A DNA stretch of 64,000 bases, from the NCBI GenBank assembly GCA_965220855.1, contig CBDCQY010000001.1:2480001-2544000 (forward strand). Direction: 5' to 3'. Shown here one piece after another: positions 42,909 through 51,262 of this stretch (positions within the stretch are counted from its first letter, which is position 1; each line of letters begins with the position of its first letter). The notes under the pieces are model-generated. The model worked only from the letters and a program-made list of their open reading frames with translations, searched no databases and was not told the DNA's origin. A program made the translations under genes and the position numbers. The DNA is from Bin95 sp965220855 (GTDB lineage Bacteria > Pseudomonadota > Alphaproteobacteria > Bin95).

Positions 42909-44151
42909 CGCCCCCGCCGGCGGCCTCACGCGGCGCGACCTCTATCCGCCCGGCGCGATCGCCGCCGTGCTCGCCTTTGGCGGTCTGCCGCTCTACATCC
43001 ACGCGCCGCGCTACTACGCCGAGGAGTTGGGCGTCGCCCTTCCGGCGCTCGGCGCGATATTGCTGGCGGCGCGCGGCATCGACAGCCTGCAGGATCCGAT
43101 CATCGGGCGGCTTGCGGACCGCTGGCCGCACCATCGCGAGATATGGGTCCTGGTGTCGGGGGGCCTTCTGATCGCCGGCCTTCTCCTGCTGTTCGCGCCG
43201 CCGGGCTGGGGCGACCCCTTGCCCCGGCTCGCGCTCGGTCTGTCGGTCGCCTTTACCGGGTTCAGCGCCCTGCAGATCGCGTTATACGATCACGGCCTCG
43301 CCCAGGCGGAGGCTGCAGGGGGCGGCTACACCCGCATTGCGCTCTGGCGCGAGGCGGGCGGTCTGGTCGGCATCTGCCTTGCCGCGCTGGCGCCGGCGGC
43401 GCTGGCCGGACTCGTCGGCGCTCCCTACGCCCATGTGGGCTATGCGCTCGCGTTTGCGCTGTTTGCCGTGTTCGTCTTCCGCCGCATGCGCGGCTCCTGG
43501 CGCTGTTCGGGCCGGTCCCTGCCATCGGCCGGTCTGGCGGACGCCCTGCGCGTCCCGGGCGTCCGGCCCATTCTCGTCTTCGGCCTCGTCAATGCCCTGC
43601 CGACCGCGGTGACCTCGACGCTGTTTCTGTTCTTCGTGGCCGATGTACTGGCGGCGGAGGCGCATGCGGGCATCATGCTGCTGGTCTTTTTTGCCGCCGC
43701 TGCGGCTGCCGCCCCCGCCTGGGCGAGGCTCGCAGGCAGGATCGGGCGCAAGCCCACGCTTGCGGCCGGCATGGCGCTCTCCATCCCGGCGTTCGTGTGG
43801 GCCTATGCGCTGGGACCGGGCGATATCGCGGCATTCTACGCGATCGTCATCGCCTCGGGCGCTGCGCTCGGCGCGGACATGACGCTGGCCCCGGCCATGC
43901 TGGCGGCCCGGATTCGCGGCGGCGGCGGACAGGTGTTCGCGCTCTGGACATTTCTGCAGAAAACCGCACTCGCCCTGGCCGCTGGAGTGGCGCTGCCCGC
44001 GCTTGCCCTGACGGGTTACGAGCCGGGGATATCCGTTGACGAGGGCCGCAAGCCATTGGCCGCCGCGTATGCGCTGGCGCCCTGCGTCCTCAAGCTGGCC
44101 GCCATTGCGGTGCTGCTGACATGGGTCGAAGACGAAGGAGATCGAGCTTGA
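42901..44151 (+). CDS. MFS transporter of the RpoE operon
   Basis: A 416-residue permease with 12 hydrophobic segments. The first half reads LPLYIHAPRYYAEELGVALPALGAILLAARGIDSLQDPIIGRLADRW, which matches the sugar-cation-symporter (GPH/MelB-like) group; the Asp in DPIIG is characteristic. It may move a lipid precursor or solute across the inner membrane. Its place inside the stress operon, overlapping the genes on both sides, is conserved in related operons (general knowledge of RpoE-linked clusters). The substrate is unknown. Confidence 0.85.
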   Translation: MTDAPAGGLTRRDLYPPGAIAAVLAFGGLPLYIHAPRYYAEELGVALPALGAILLAARGIDSLQDPIIGRLADRWPHHREIWVLVSGGLLIAGLLLLFAPPGWGDPLPRLALGLSVAFTGFSALQIALYDHGLAQAEAAGGGYTRIALWREAGGLVGICLAALAPAALAGLVGAPYAHVGYALAFALFAVFVFRRMRGSWRCSGRSLPSAGLADALRVPGVRPILVFGLVNALPTAVTSTLFLFFVADVLAAEAHAGIMLLVFFAAAAAAAPAWARLAGRIGRKPTLAAGMALSIPAFVWAYALGPGDIAAFYAIVIASGAALGADMTLAPAMLAARIRGGGGQVFALWTFLQKTALALAAGVALPALALTGYEPGISVDEGRKPLAAAYALAPCVLKLAAIAVLLTWVEDEGDRA

Positions 44152-44705
44152 AGACGAGACCTGTCGCCGGGCTGCGGCGCGGATTCCTGTCGAGGTCGGA
44201 CGGCCTCGACGCCTATGCCGCCGGAACGCCGGCCCTCGACCTCAGGAGCTATCTCTGCGGAACGCTGCTTGCGTCGGGAGCCTTCTTCGGCCTCACCGGC
44301 CGGATGGAGCGCCGGTTCGAGATCGAGATGGTCGGCCGCTGGTCCGGAAACAGGGGCACGCTCGACGAACGCCTCTGCTACGACGACGGCGAGACGGCGG
44401 ACAGGCGCTGGACGCTGGACTTTGCCGACGACGGAACGTTCACCGCCACCGCTCCGGACGTCGAGGGCGCGGCGCCGGGAGCGCAGCGGGGTCATGCGGC
44501 GGTAATGCGCTACCGGCTGCGCTTGCCGAGGCCGCGAGGCGAGATCGTTGTCGGGATGGAGGATCGGTTTTTCCTGCTCGACGACGGCACGCTCATCAAC
44601 CGGGCGCGCATGTCCAAATTCGGTCTCAAGGTCGGCGAGGTGGTCGCATTCTTTCGCCGCCCGGCTGCCGGGTCCGCGCCCGAAACGGGGACGGGCCGGT
44701 CATGA
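44148..44705 (+). CDS. DUF3833 family protein
   Basis: A 185-residue lipocalin-like DUF3833 protein. Key blocks are LDLRSYLCGTLLASGAFFGLTGRMERRFEIEMVGRW, LDERLCYDDGE, WTLDFADDGTFTATAPDVEG and RMSKFGLKVGEV. Translation begins at TTG 44148, inside the MFS stop. A strong GAAGGAG site 7 nt upstream and the absence of a suitable ATG decide this start. The lack of a clear signal peptide suggests a cytoplasmic or membrane-associated lipid-binding protein. The reaction is unknown. Confidence 0.85.
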   Translation: MKTRPVAGLRRGFLSRSDGLDAYAAGTPALDLRSYLCGTLLASGAFFGLTGRMERRFEIEMVGRWSGNRGTLDERLCYDDGETADRRWTLDFADDGTFTATAPDVEGAAPGAQRGHAAVMRYRLRLPRPRGEIVVGMEDRFFLLDDGTLINRARMSKFGLKVGEVVAFFRRPAAGSAPETGTGRS

Positions 44706-45481
44706 GCCGCCTCGCAGGCAAGCGCTTCTGGCTGGTCGGCGCGAGCGCCGGCATCGGCCTCAATCTCGCCCTGCGTCTGGCGGAGGAGGGCGTTGCCGTG
44801 GTCGCATCGGCGCGCAATGGCGCGGCGCTTGCGCGCCTTGTCGCGACGATGACGCCTGTGCAGACGGCCTCGGGCGGCCACGCGGCGGCCCCGTTCGACG
44901 TGACCGACAGCGCCGGCGCGATGCGGGCGTTCGGCCGCATCGGCGCCGTGGATGGCGTGATTTACTGCGCCGGGGCCTATGAGCCCATGTCGGCGCGCCG
45001 GCCCGGCCTGGATGCGCTGGAGACGATCGTCGATGTGAACTTCACGGGCGCGCTCAGGGTGCTCGCCGCCTGCGTTCCGGCGTTCTGCCGGCGCGGATCG
45101 GGGCATATCGTGCTGCTGGGCTCGCTTGCGGGCTATCGCGGACTGCCCGACGCGTGGGGCTATGGCGCGACCAAGGCGGCGCTGATCCACCTTGCGGAAA
45201 ATCTGCGCCTGGACTTGCGCGGCTCCGGCGTGGCGGTGCAGGTGTGCAATCCCGGATTCGTGGCGACGCGCCTGACCGACAAGAACCGCTTTGCGATGCC
45301 CTTCATCATGACTCCCGAAGCGGCTGCCGACCGGATCGTGCAGGGCATGGCGCGCCATCGGTTCGAAATCGCCTTTCCCTGGATCATGTCGGCGGCGTTC
45401 AAATTCCTCGCCGCCCTTCCGCGGCCGATATATTTCGCGCTGATGCGCATCGCCGGCGGCAAGACGGGCCGGGCGTTATGA
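44702..45481 (+). CDS. SDR-family oxidoreductase of the RpoE operon
   Basis: A 259-residue classical SDR. The cofactor loop is LVGASAGIGLNLALRLAEEG, the NAG equivalent is IYCAGAY, the serine is in LLGSLAGYRG and the Tyr/Lys pair in WGYGATKAALIHL. The C-terminal region (MTPEAAADRIVQGMARHRFEIAFPWIMSAAFK) resembles YqjQ/DltE-like dehydrogenases acting on long-chain substrates, fitting a lipid-modifying operon. ATGA overlaps at both ends couple it to DUF3833 and cfa. Confidence 0.87.
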   Translation: MSRLAGKRFWLVGASAGIGLNLALRLAEEGVAVVASARNGAALARLVATMTPVQTASGGHAAAPFDVTDSAGAMRAFGRIGAVDGVIYCAGAYEPMSARRPGLDALETIVDVNFTGALRVLAACVPAFCRRGSGHIVLLGSLAGYRGLPDAWGYGATKAALIHLAENLRLDLRGSGVAVQVCNPGFVATRLTDKNRFAMPFIMTPEAAADRIVQGMARHRFEIAFPWIMSAAFKFLAALPRPIYFALMRIAGGKTGRAL

Positions 45482-46713
45482 GGGCGCTTGTCTCGCGATC
45501 CGAGGGCGGCGTCGAAACGCGGCCGGACCGCGCGTCCCTGCCGCGGCGCCTGCGCATGGTGGCCTCGATTCTCGACCGCATCGAACGCGGATCGATCGAG
45601 ATCGAACTGCCCGGCGGCCGGCGGCTGCGGGCGGTGGGTCGAGAGCCGGGGCCGGAGGGGCGGATCGCCGTCGTGAACCGGAACTTCTTCGCACGTCTGC
45701 TCGGCGCGGGCGAGCAGGGATTCGGTGAGATGTTCATGGATGGCTGGTGGACCACTCCCGACCTCCAGGAGCTTCTCGATGTCATCTTGCTCAACAACGA
45801 AAACATGGCGCGGCAGTTTCCGGGCAGCGGCCTGTTTCGCCTTCGCGAGCGGATTCGCCATTGCTTCAACCCCAACACCCGCAGCGGCGCCCGGCGCAAT
45901 ATTGCCCACCATTACGACCTCGGCAACGACTTCTACAGCCTGTGGCTTGACGAGACGATGACCTATTCGTCGGCGCTGTTCCGAACCGGAACGGAAAGCC
46001 TGGAGCAGGCCCAGAGGAACAAGTTTGCCGCGATTTGCGACCGGCTGGCGCCGGCAAACGGCGACCGCATTCTCGAAATCGGATGCGGCTGGGGCGGGTT
46101 CGCAGAATATGCGATCCGCGAACGGGGTGTGCGGGTGACCGGATTGACCATTTCCAGGGAACAGCACGACCATGCCCGGCGGCGCCTGTTCGAAGCGGGA
46201 CTTGCGGACCGCGCCGAGATCCTGCTCCGCGATTACCGCGACGAACGGGGCAGCTATGACGGGATCGTCTCGATCGAAATGATCGAAGCGGTGGGCGAGA
46301 AATACTGGCCGGCCTATTTCTCGGCGCTTCATGACCGGCTTCGGCCGGGCGGGGTTGCGGCCCTGCAGGCGATCTCGATTGCGGACCGGCTGTTCCCGCA
46401 ATATCGGGCGCGGGCCGATTTCGTCCAGAAGCACATCTTTCCCGGAGGGATGCTTCCGAGCCCCGGAGCGCTGCGCGCCAATTCGCAAGCCGTCGGGCTG
46501 CAGGAGATCGGAGCGACGGGCCACGCCGACAGCTATTCGCGCACGCTTCGCGCATGGCGCCGGCGCTTCAACGCCCGCTGGCCCCGAATTGCCCGCCTCG
46601 GTTTCGATGAACGTTTCCGCCGCATGTGGGACTTCTACCTGGCCGTAAGCGCCGCCGGCTTCGCCGCCGGAACCACCGACGTAATCCAGATCGCCTATCG
46701 CAGGCCGTCGTGA
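45478..46713 (+). CDS. cfa: Cyclopropane-fatty-acyl-phospholipid synthase family methyltransferase
   Basis: A 411-residue Cfa-type enzyme that methylates the double bond of phospholipid acyl chains with S-adenosylmethionine. The N-terminal lipid-binding region has FFARLLGAGEQGFGEMFMDGWW. The core has IAHHYDLGNDFYSLWLDETMTYSSALF and the SAM-binding ILEIGCGWGGFAEYA. The active-site FVQKHIFPGGMLPS carries the bicarbonate-binding residues, and DSYSRTLRAWRRRF follows. It closes the RpoE-driven operon. In R. sphaeroides a cfa homologue is an RpoE target and affects the singlet-oxygen response, so a membrane-protective or furan/cyclopropane fatty-acid role is likely. Confidence 0.94.
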   Translation: MRALVSRSEGGVETRPDRASLPRRLRMVASILDRIERGSIEIELPGGRRLRAVGREPGPEGRIAVVNRNFFARLLGAGEQGFGEMFMDGWWTTPDLQELLDVILLNNENMARQFPGSGLFRLRERIRHCFNPNTRSGARRNIAHHYDLGNDFYSLWLDETMTYSSALFRTGTESLEQAQRNKFAAICDRLAPANGDRILEIGCGWGGFAEYAIRERGVRVTGLTISREQHDHARRRLFEAGLADRAEILLRDYRDERGSYDGIVSIEMIEAVGEKYWPAYFSALHDRLRPGGVAALQAISIADRLFPQYRARADFVQKHIFPGGMLPSPGALRANSQAVGLQEIGATGHADSYSRTLRAWRRRFNARWPRIARLGFDERFRRMWDFYLAVSAAGFAAGTTDVIQIAYRRPS

Positions 46714-46862
46714 CGAAGCGGTGTCCATAACGCAAGGAGTGCGATACCAAGCGCGCTAACCTGCACGTCCAAGGAATGCAATGTTAAGAGGTGATTTGTG
46801 GGCTTTCGTGCTGTTTTGTGGCTTGGCTTTTTCGCTCGGTGGTGAAGTTGGCGGGGGAGGCG

Positions 46863-49800
46863 CTACCAGGCGACGCGCATTTGCAGGTCGATGCGGGCCT
46901 CGGCGTCGCGATGCTCGGTGGCGAGCCTGGCGTCGAGGCCGCCGGGGGCGGCGAAGGTGAGGCCGGCGGCGCTGCGGGTCTCGCCGCCGTCTTCCGCAAC
47001 GGCCAGTTCCGCGAAGGGCGTCAGCAGGCCGCCGGCCGCCGCAAAGCCGTAGCCGGTGCGCGCCGTCATGGAGAGGCCCGCGTCGGCGCGCGCGCCCTCG
47101 TCGAAGAGGCGTTCGCGCGTGAGCGCGCCCGCCTGCTGCGGCCCCCAGGCCGGGCCGAAGGCGAGCGACAGGCCGCGCCCGTCGGCGGACGGCGCGAGCC
47201 GCGCCTCCAGGCTCGCGCCCCATTCCCGCATCCCGTCGGCGGAGTGCAACGCCAGCCAGTGGCTGGACGCATCGAGACCGAAGCGTCCGCCCGCAGACGC
47301 CAGACGCGCGCCGCCGCTCAACTCCATGCCGATCCCGGTCACACCGTCGCCGCTGTCCTTGCGAACCGCCAGCGCGCCGCGCGGCTGAAGCAGCCAGCCA
47401 GACCCGGACGAAAGCGCAATGCCGTCATGCGACGCTTCCGCGCCGCCTCGAAGACGCCAGTTCGTCGCCTTCAGATCGCCGATCGATGTCGCCGACGAAC
47501 CCTCCGTCTCGATCCGCGCCAGGCTCACACCGCCAAACGCCGACCAGGAGAAGCCGCCCCGCCGGGCCACCGGCAGACGGCCGCTCACCGAACCCGCCAG
47601 CAGCGACAGGTCCGCCTGCTCCCCATCGCCCTCCGACGCCCGATGCTCCGCCTCGCCCGCGCCCCGGCCCAGCACCGCGCGCAGCGCGCCGCCATTGCCG
47701 GTCGTCACCTGCACATAGGGCCACACCGTCGTCAGAGAGGTCTCCAGACGGCCCCCGGACTCGTCAAGCCGGTAATCCGCTTCGCTCTTGCCCTGCGAGA
47801 GCGCCAGACCGGCCGTCAGCCCCCCGTCCAGGCGCGCATCCACGCCCAGCCAGCCCGTCCGTTGCTCGCCGTCCCAGCTGCCGCCATCCTTGCGGCCCTC
47901 GAAGCCCCGCCAGTCGCCCCGGCCCCACACCGTCCAGCCGGGGCCGCCCGGAGCCGCGCCCGACGCCGCCAGCGGCAGGGTGAAGGCGCTGCCGCGCAAC
48001 AGGGACGACCCGTCCATGGAATAGCCCATCGGCGTCGCCCGGTCGTCCCGGCGATCCGGCCGGTCCCAACGGTCCCGGCGATAGCGATCGACGACCGGCG
48101 GCGCGCCGCCGATCCGACGACCGGCCAGTGACAGGCCCGGCCCGCCCGACGCCGCATCGAAACGCCGCCCGATAACATCGACCGCGCCGGCGAGCGTCGC
48201 CCGCGCCGTCGCCGCCAGCATGTGCTTCAGCGCCCGCCGCTCCATTTCCGCCGTCGTCACTTCAATGGTGAAGGACAGCGTGGCCGCATCCGACCCCGAC
48301 CTGTTGAAGTCCGCGTCCACCGCCTGCCAACTGTAGGTCAGGGCCTCCTGCAGCGCCGTCGGCGCGCCGGTGATTTGCCGCGTCGAGGCATCGAGGCTCA
48401 GCCCGTCCGGCAGTTCGGGCGTGAGCGTGTAGGTCAGCGCGCCATTGCCCCCGCTCGCCGCCGGCAATTGCAGCACGCCGATCGTCCGATCCAGCGCGTA
48501 ACTCTGGTCGGCAATGGCCGCGTCGCCGAAACTCGGCGCCGTATCCGCCACCACCGCGATGGTGAAGGTCAGCGTCGCTTCGTCATTGTCCTGGTCCGCC
48601 ACCCGGTATGTATAGGACGCCGCCGACTGTAGCGTCGTCGGCGCGCCGGCGATCTGCCGCGTCGAGGCATCGAAGCTCAGCCCAGCGGGAAGATCGGGTG
48701 AAATCGAGTAGCTCAGCGCCCCGTTGCCGCCCGTGGCCCGGGGAAGTTGCAGCGCGTCGATCGCCGCGTTCTGCGCGTAAACCCGGTCGGCGATCGCCGC
48801 ATCGCCGAAACCCGGCGCCGCGTCCGCCTCCACCGCGATGGTGAAGGTCAGCGTCGCTGCGTCATTGTCCTGGTCGGCCACCCGGTATGTATAGGACGCC
48901 GCCGACTGTAGCGTCGTCGGCGCGCCGGCGATCTGTCGTGTCGAGGCGTCGAAGCTCAGCCCGGCGGGAAGATCGGGTGTGAGCGTATAGCTCAGCGCGC
49001 CATTGCCCCCGCTCGCCGCCGGCAGTTGCAGCGCGCGGATGGCCCTGCCCTGCGACCAGCTTCGGTCGGCAATGGCCGCGTCGCCGAAACCCGGCGCCGC
49101 GTCCGCCTCCACCGCGATGGTGAAGGTCAGCGTCGCTTCGTCACCGTCCTCATCCGCCGCCTTCCAGCTGTAGGTCGTGGCCGGCTGTATCGCCGTCGGC
49201 GCGCCGGCGACCTGCCGCGTCGAGGCGTCGAAGCTCAGCCCGGCGGGAAGATCGGGCGTGAGCGTATAGCTCAGCGCGCCATTGCCGGCGCTCGCCGCCG
49301 GCAGTTGCAGCGCGCGGATGGCCCTGCCCTGCGACCAGCTTCGGTCGGCAATGGCCGCGTCGCCGAAGCTTGGAACCTTGTCCGCCTCCAACACCGCGAT
49401 GGTGAAGGTCAGCGTGACTTCGTCACCGTCCGCGTCCTCCGCCTCGTAGGTGTAGGATGCCGCCGGCTGCATCGCCGTCGGCGCGCCGGTAATTTGCCGC
49501 GTCGAGGCGTCGAAGCTGAGTCCGTCGGGAAGATTGGGTGAGATCGAGTAGCGGATCTCCCCATTGCCGCCCTTGGCTTCCGGAAGCTGCGGCACGCCGA
49601 CTGCCGAGCCTCTGCGCACAACCAGGTCGGCAATGGTCGCGTCGCCGAAGCGTGGCTTCAAGTCCGTGAGGCTCACTTGAATCGAGAAGGTCAGCCTCGC
49701 TTCGTCACCGTCCTCGTCCGCCGCCTTGTAGGTATAGGAGGCCGCCAACTGCGGCGTCGTCGGCGTGCCGGAAATCTGCCGCGTGTCGGCGTCAAAACTC

Positions 49801-50822
49801 AGCCCGCCGGGAAAACTCAGCCCGAAGGAAAAATTGGGCGTGATCGAATAGGTCAGGGGGCCATTGCCGCCGCTCGCCGCCGGCAGTTGCAGCGCGCGGA
49901 TGGCCTGGTTGAGCGCCCAGTTTTGGTCGGCAATGGTCGCGTCGCCAAAGCTTGGCTGCGTATCCCCTTCCACCTTGAGCTCGAAGGTCAGCGTGGCTTC
50001 GTCATTGTCGTCCTTCGCCTTGTAAGTATAGGAGGTCGCCGGCCGTATCTCCGTCGGCGTGCCGGAAATCTGCCGCGTGGAAGCGTCGAAGCTCAGCCCG
50101 GCGGGAAGATCGGGTGTGAGCGTATAGCTCAGCGTCCCGCTGCTGTTGCTCCTGGGGGTGGCTTCGGGAAGTTGCAGCGCGGCAATTGCCGTATCAATCC
50201 GATAGCGTTGGTCGGCAATGGTCGGTTCGGTGAAATGCATCGTCAATGTGATCGTTTTGTTGACGTAGAACCAACGACCTACACCAAGATTGCACCCGAG
50301 GCCACTGTTCCATAACGCTGTTTCTATACCCAACCTTACATCTACGCTACCTGTATCTGGCACATCTGAATCTGGGATGGTGTGTTCCACATACCGCGAA
50401 TCGACAGTAATATGTTCATCAAGCACCTTATGCCTCTCTTCGAACTGATCCTCCGACGCATTCTTCATGTACACGTTCCACATAAGGGCAGGGCACCGGT
50501 GCCATGCGCGCACACGAATGCTTCGGTCGTCCTGGAGTTCAATTCTCCCGTCACGGATACTAGCCTCAGCGCTTGTAGGAAAGATACAGACGGCCGACAA
50601 TGCCAAAATGCTTGCAAGCAGCCCCAGGAACCGGGTCGCCGGTCCGCCGGTCGGACCCTTCAGAAGTGCGGGGGGATACGTCATTGACCGACAGACCGGC
50701 GCTGCCCCGAGCAACCGCCCGGTAGCGGCGCGGAGAGAGCGGACGCCCGAAGCGAGGGCAAGGAGGCTGGCCAGTCCGGGGCCGCCGGTGCGGCCGGTGG
50801 AGCGAGAAGATGTCATGGTCAT
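46863..50822 (-). CDS. Autotransporter with seven Ig-like (He_PIG) repeats
   Basis: A 1319-residue type V secreted protein. The signal region ends LASILALSAVCIFPTSAEA. A unique domain of about 110 residues is followed by seven tandem repeats of 93-100 residues with core LPAGLSFDASTRQISGTPT and YTYKAADEDGDEATLTF, then IADxxW. A helical linker (ERRALKHMLAATARATL) leads to a beta-barrel of about 280 residues ending MRVAW, with a terminal aromatic as in autotransporters. ATG 50822 has an AGGAGGGGG site and would give a long signal extension; ATG 50684 starts right at the signal peptide but lacks a ribosome-binding site. It is probably a surface adhesin. The barrel also has a W.G....W pattern (WGRGDWRGFEGRKDG). 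Confidence 0.88.
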   Translation of the reverse strand: MTMTSSRSTGRTGGPGLASLLALASGVRSLRAATGRLLGAAPVCRSMTYPPALLKGPTGGPATRFLGLLASILALSAVCIFPTSAEASIRDGRIELQDDRSIRVRAWHRCPALMWNVYMKNASEDQFEERHKVLDEHITVDSRYVEHTIPDSDVPDTGSVDVRLGIETALWNSGLGCNLGVGRWFYVNKTITLTMHFTEPTIADQRYRIDTAIAALQLPEATPRSNSSGTLSYTLTPDLPAGLSFDASTRQISGTPTEIRPATSYTYKAKDDNDEATLTFELKVEGDTQPSFGDATIADQNWALNQAIRALQLPAASGGNGPLTYSITPNFSFGLSFPGGLSFDADTRQISGTPTTPQLAASYTYKAADEDGDEARLTFSIQVSLTDLKPRFGDATIADLVVRRGSAVGVPQLPEAKGGNGEIRYSISPNLPDGLSFDASTRQITGAPTAMQPAASYTYEAEDADGDEVTLTFTIAVLEADKVPSFGDAAIADRSWSQGRAIRALQLPAASAGNGALSYTLTPDLPAGLSFDASTRQVAGAPTAIQPATTYSWKAADEDGDEATLTFTIAVEADAAPGFGDAAIADRSWSQGRAIRALQLPAASGGNGALSYTLTPDLPAGLSFDASTRQIAGAPTTLQSAASYTYRVADQDNDAATLTFTIAVEADAAPGFGDAAIADRVYAQNAAIDALQLPRATGGNGALSYSISPDLPAGLSFDASTRQIAGAPTTLQSAASYTYRVADQDNDEATLTFTIAVVADTAPSFGDAAIADQSYALDRTIGVLQLPAASGGNGALTYTLTPELPDGLSLDASTRQITGAPTALQEALTYSWQAVDADFNRSGSDAATLSFTIEVTTAEMERRALKHMLAATARATLAGAVDVIGRRFDAASGGPGLSLAGRRIGGAPPVVDRYRRDRWDRPDRRDDRATPMGYSMDGSSLLRGSAFTLPLAASGAAPGGPGWTVWGRGDWRGFEGRKDGGSWDGEQRTGWLGVDARLDGGLTAGLALSQGKSEADYRLDESGGRLETSLTTVWPYVQVTTGNGGALRAVLGRGAGEAEHRASEGDGEQADLSLLAGSVSGRLPVARRGGFSWSAFGGVSLARIETEGSSATSIGDLKATNWRLRGGAEASHDGIALSSGSGWLLQPRGALAVRKDSGDGVTGIGMELSGGARLASAGGRFGLDASSHWLALHSADGMREWGASLEARLAPSADGRGLSLAFGPAWGPQQAGALTRERLFDEGARADAGLSMTARTGYGFAAAGGLLTPFAELAVAEDGGETRSAAGLTFAAPGGLDARLATEHRDAEARIDLQMRVAW
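48230..50235 (-). repeat. Seven tandem coding repeats (about 279-bp period)
   Basis: The repeat boundary sequence GTCGGCAATGGCCGCGTCGC recurs at 48507, 48786 (variant), 49065, 49344, 49626, 49926 and 50211. The spacing is exactly 279 bp for the four youngest copies, then 282, 300 and 285 bp. Units between 48507 and 49344 are nearly identical at the DNA level, pointing to recent duplication or gene conversion. Confidence 0.85.
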
Positions 50823-51262
50823 GACGCGAAGACCCCCTCCTGATCGCCTCAGCGCGCAAACCGTAGCAACGGGTGGAACCGGATACAAGGCGTTGCGCGA
50901 CGCAGTTGCAAAGTCGGGAGAGGGCCCGGACCGGGTGGTCGTCGCCCTACTCGACCGAAGCGCGACTCCGGCGCGGGATGCGATCCCCCGGAGCACTGCA
51001 GAGCGCCACCGATCTCCCAATATATTATTTATATTCAACGCGATATAGTATCTTTGCCGACTCATGTTTGTCGGCGCCATCTCCTGCCTACATATGTCCA
51101 AAATCACTGTTGATGCTGGCGCCGCCGATATCGGCCCGACGCGCCAGAATAATGTCAACTTTTGCGATCCTGTTCCATCTTGCCGCTACTGCCGGAGTGG
51201 AAAAACGTTCGCGCCATTGTGGGCCATGGCCTCGGTGAGCAAGGCGGGTTAGGCTCCGCGCC
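50823..51262. other. 440-bp gap between the autotransporter and purB
   Basis: This divergent region has no convincing gene. Around 51020-51050 lies a markedly AT-rich tract (CAATATATTATTTATATTCA), the most AT-rich spot here, probably part of the autotransporter promoter or a binding site for a nucleoid protein. A TTGACA on the minus strand near 51160 has no good -10 partner. The purB promoter is not obvious. Confidence 0.5.

Noticed and set aside
48230..50235. CRISPR-like or transposon repeats
   Set aside because: The repeats are long, in frame and encode Ig-like domains with no spacers, so they are protein repeats.
50873..51238. Small plus-strand frames between the autotransporter and purB
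   Set aside because: No recognisable motif, no ribosome-binding site, and composition unlike neighbouring genes.
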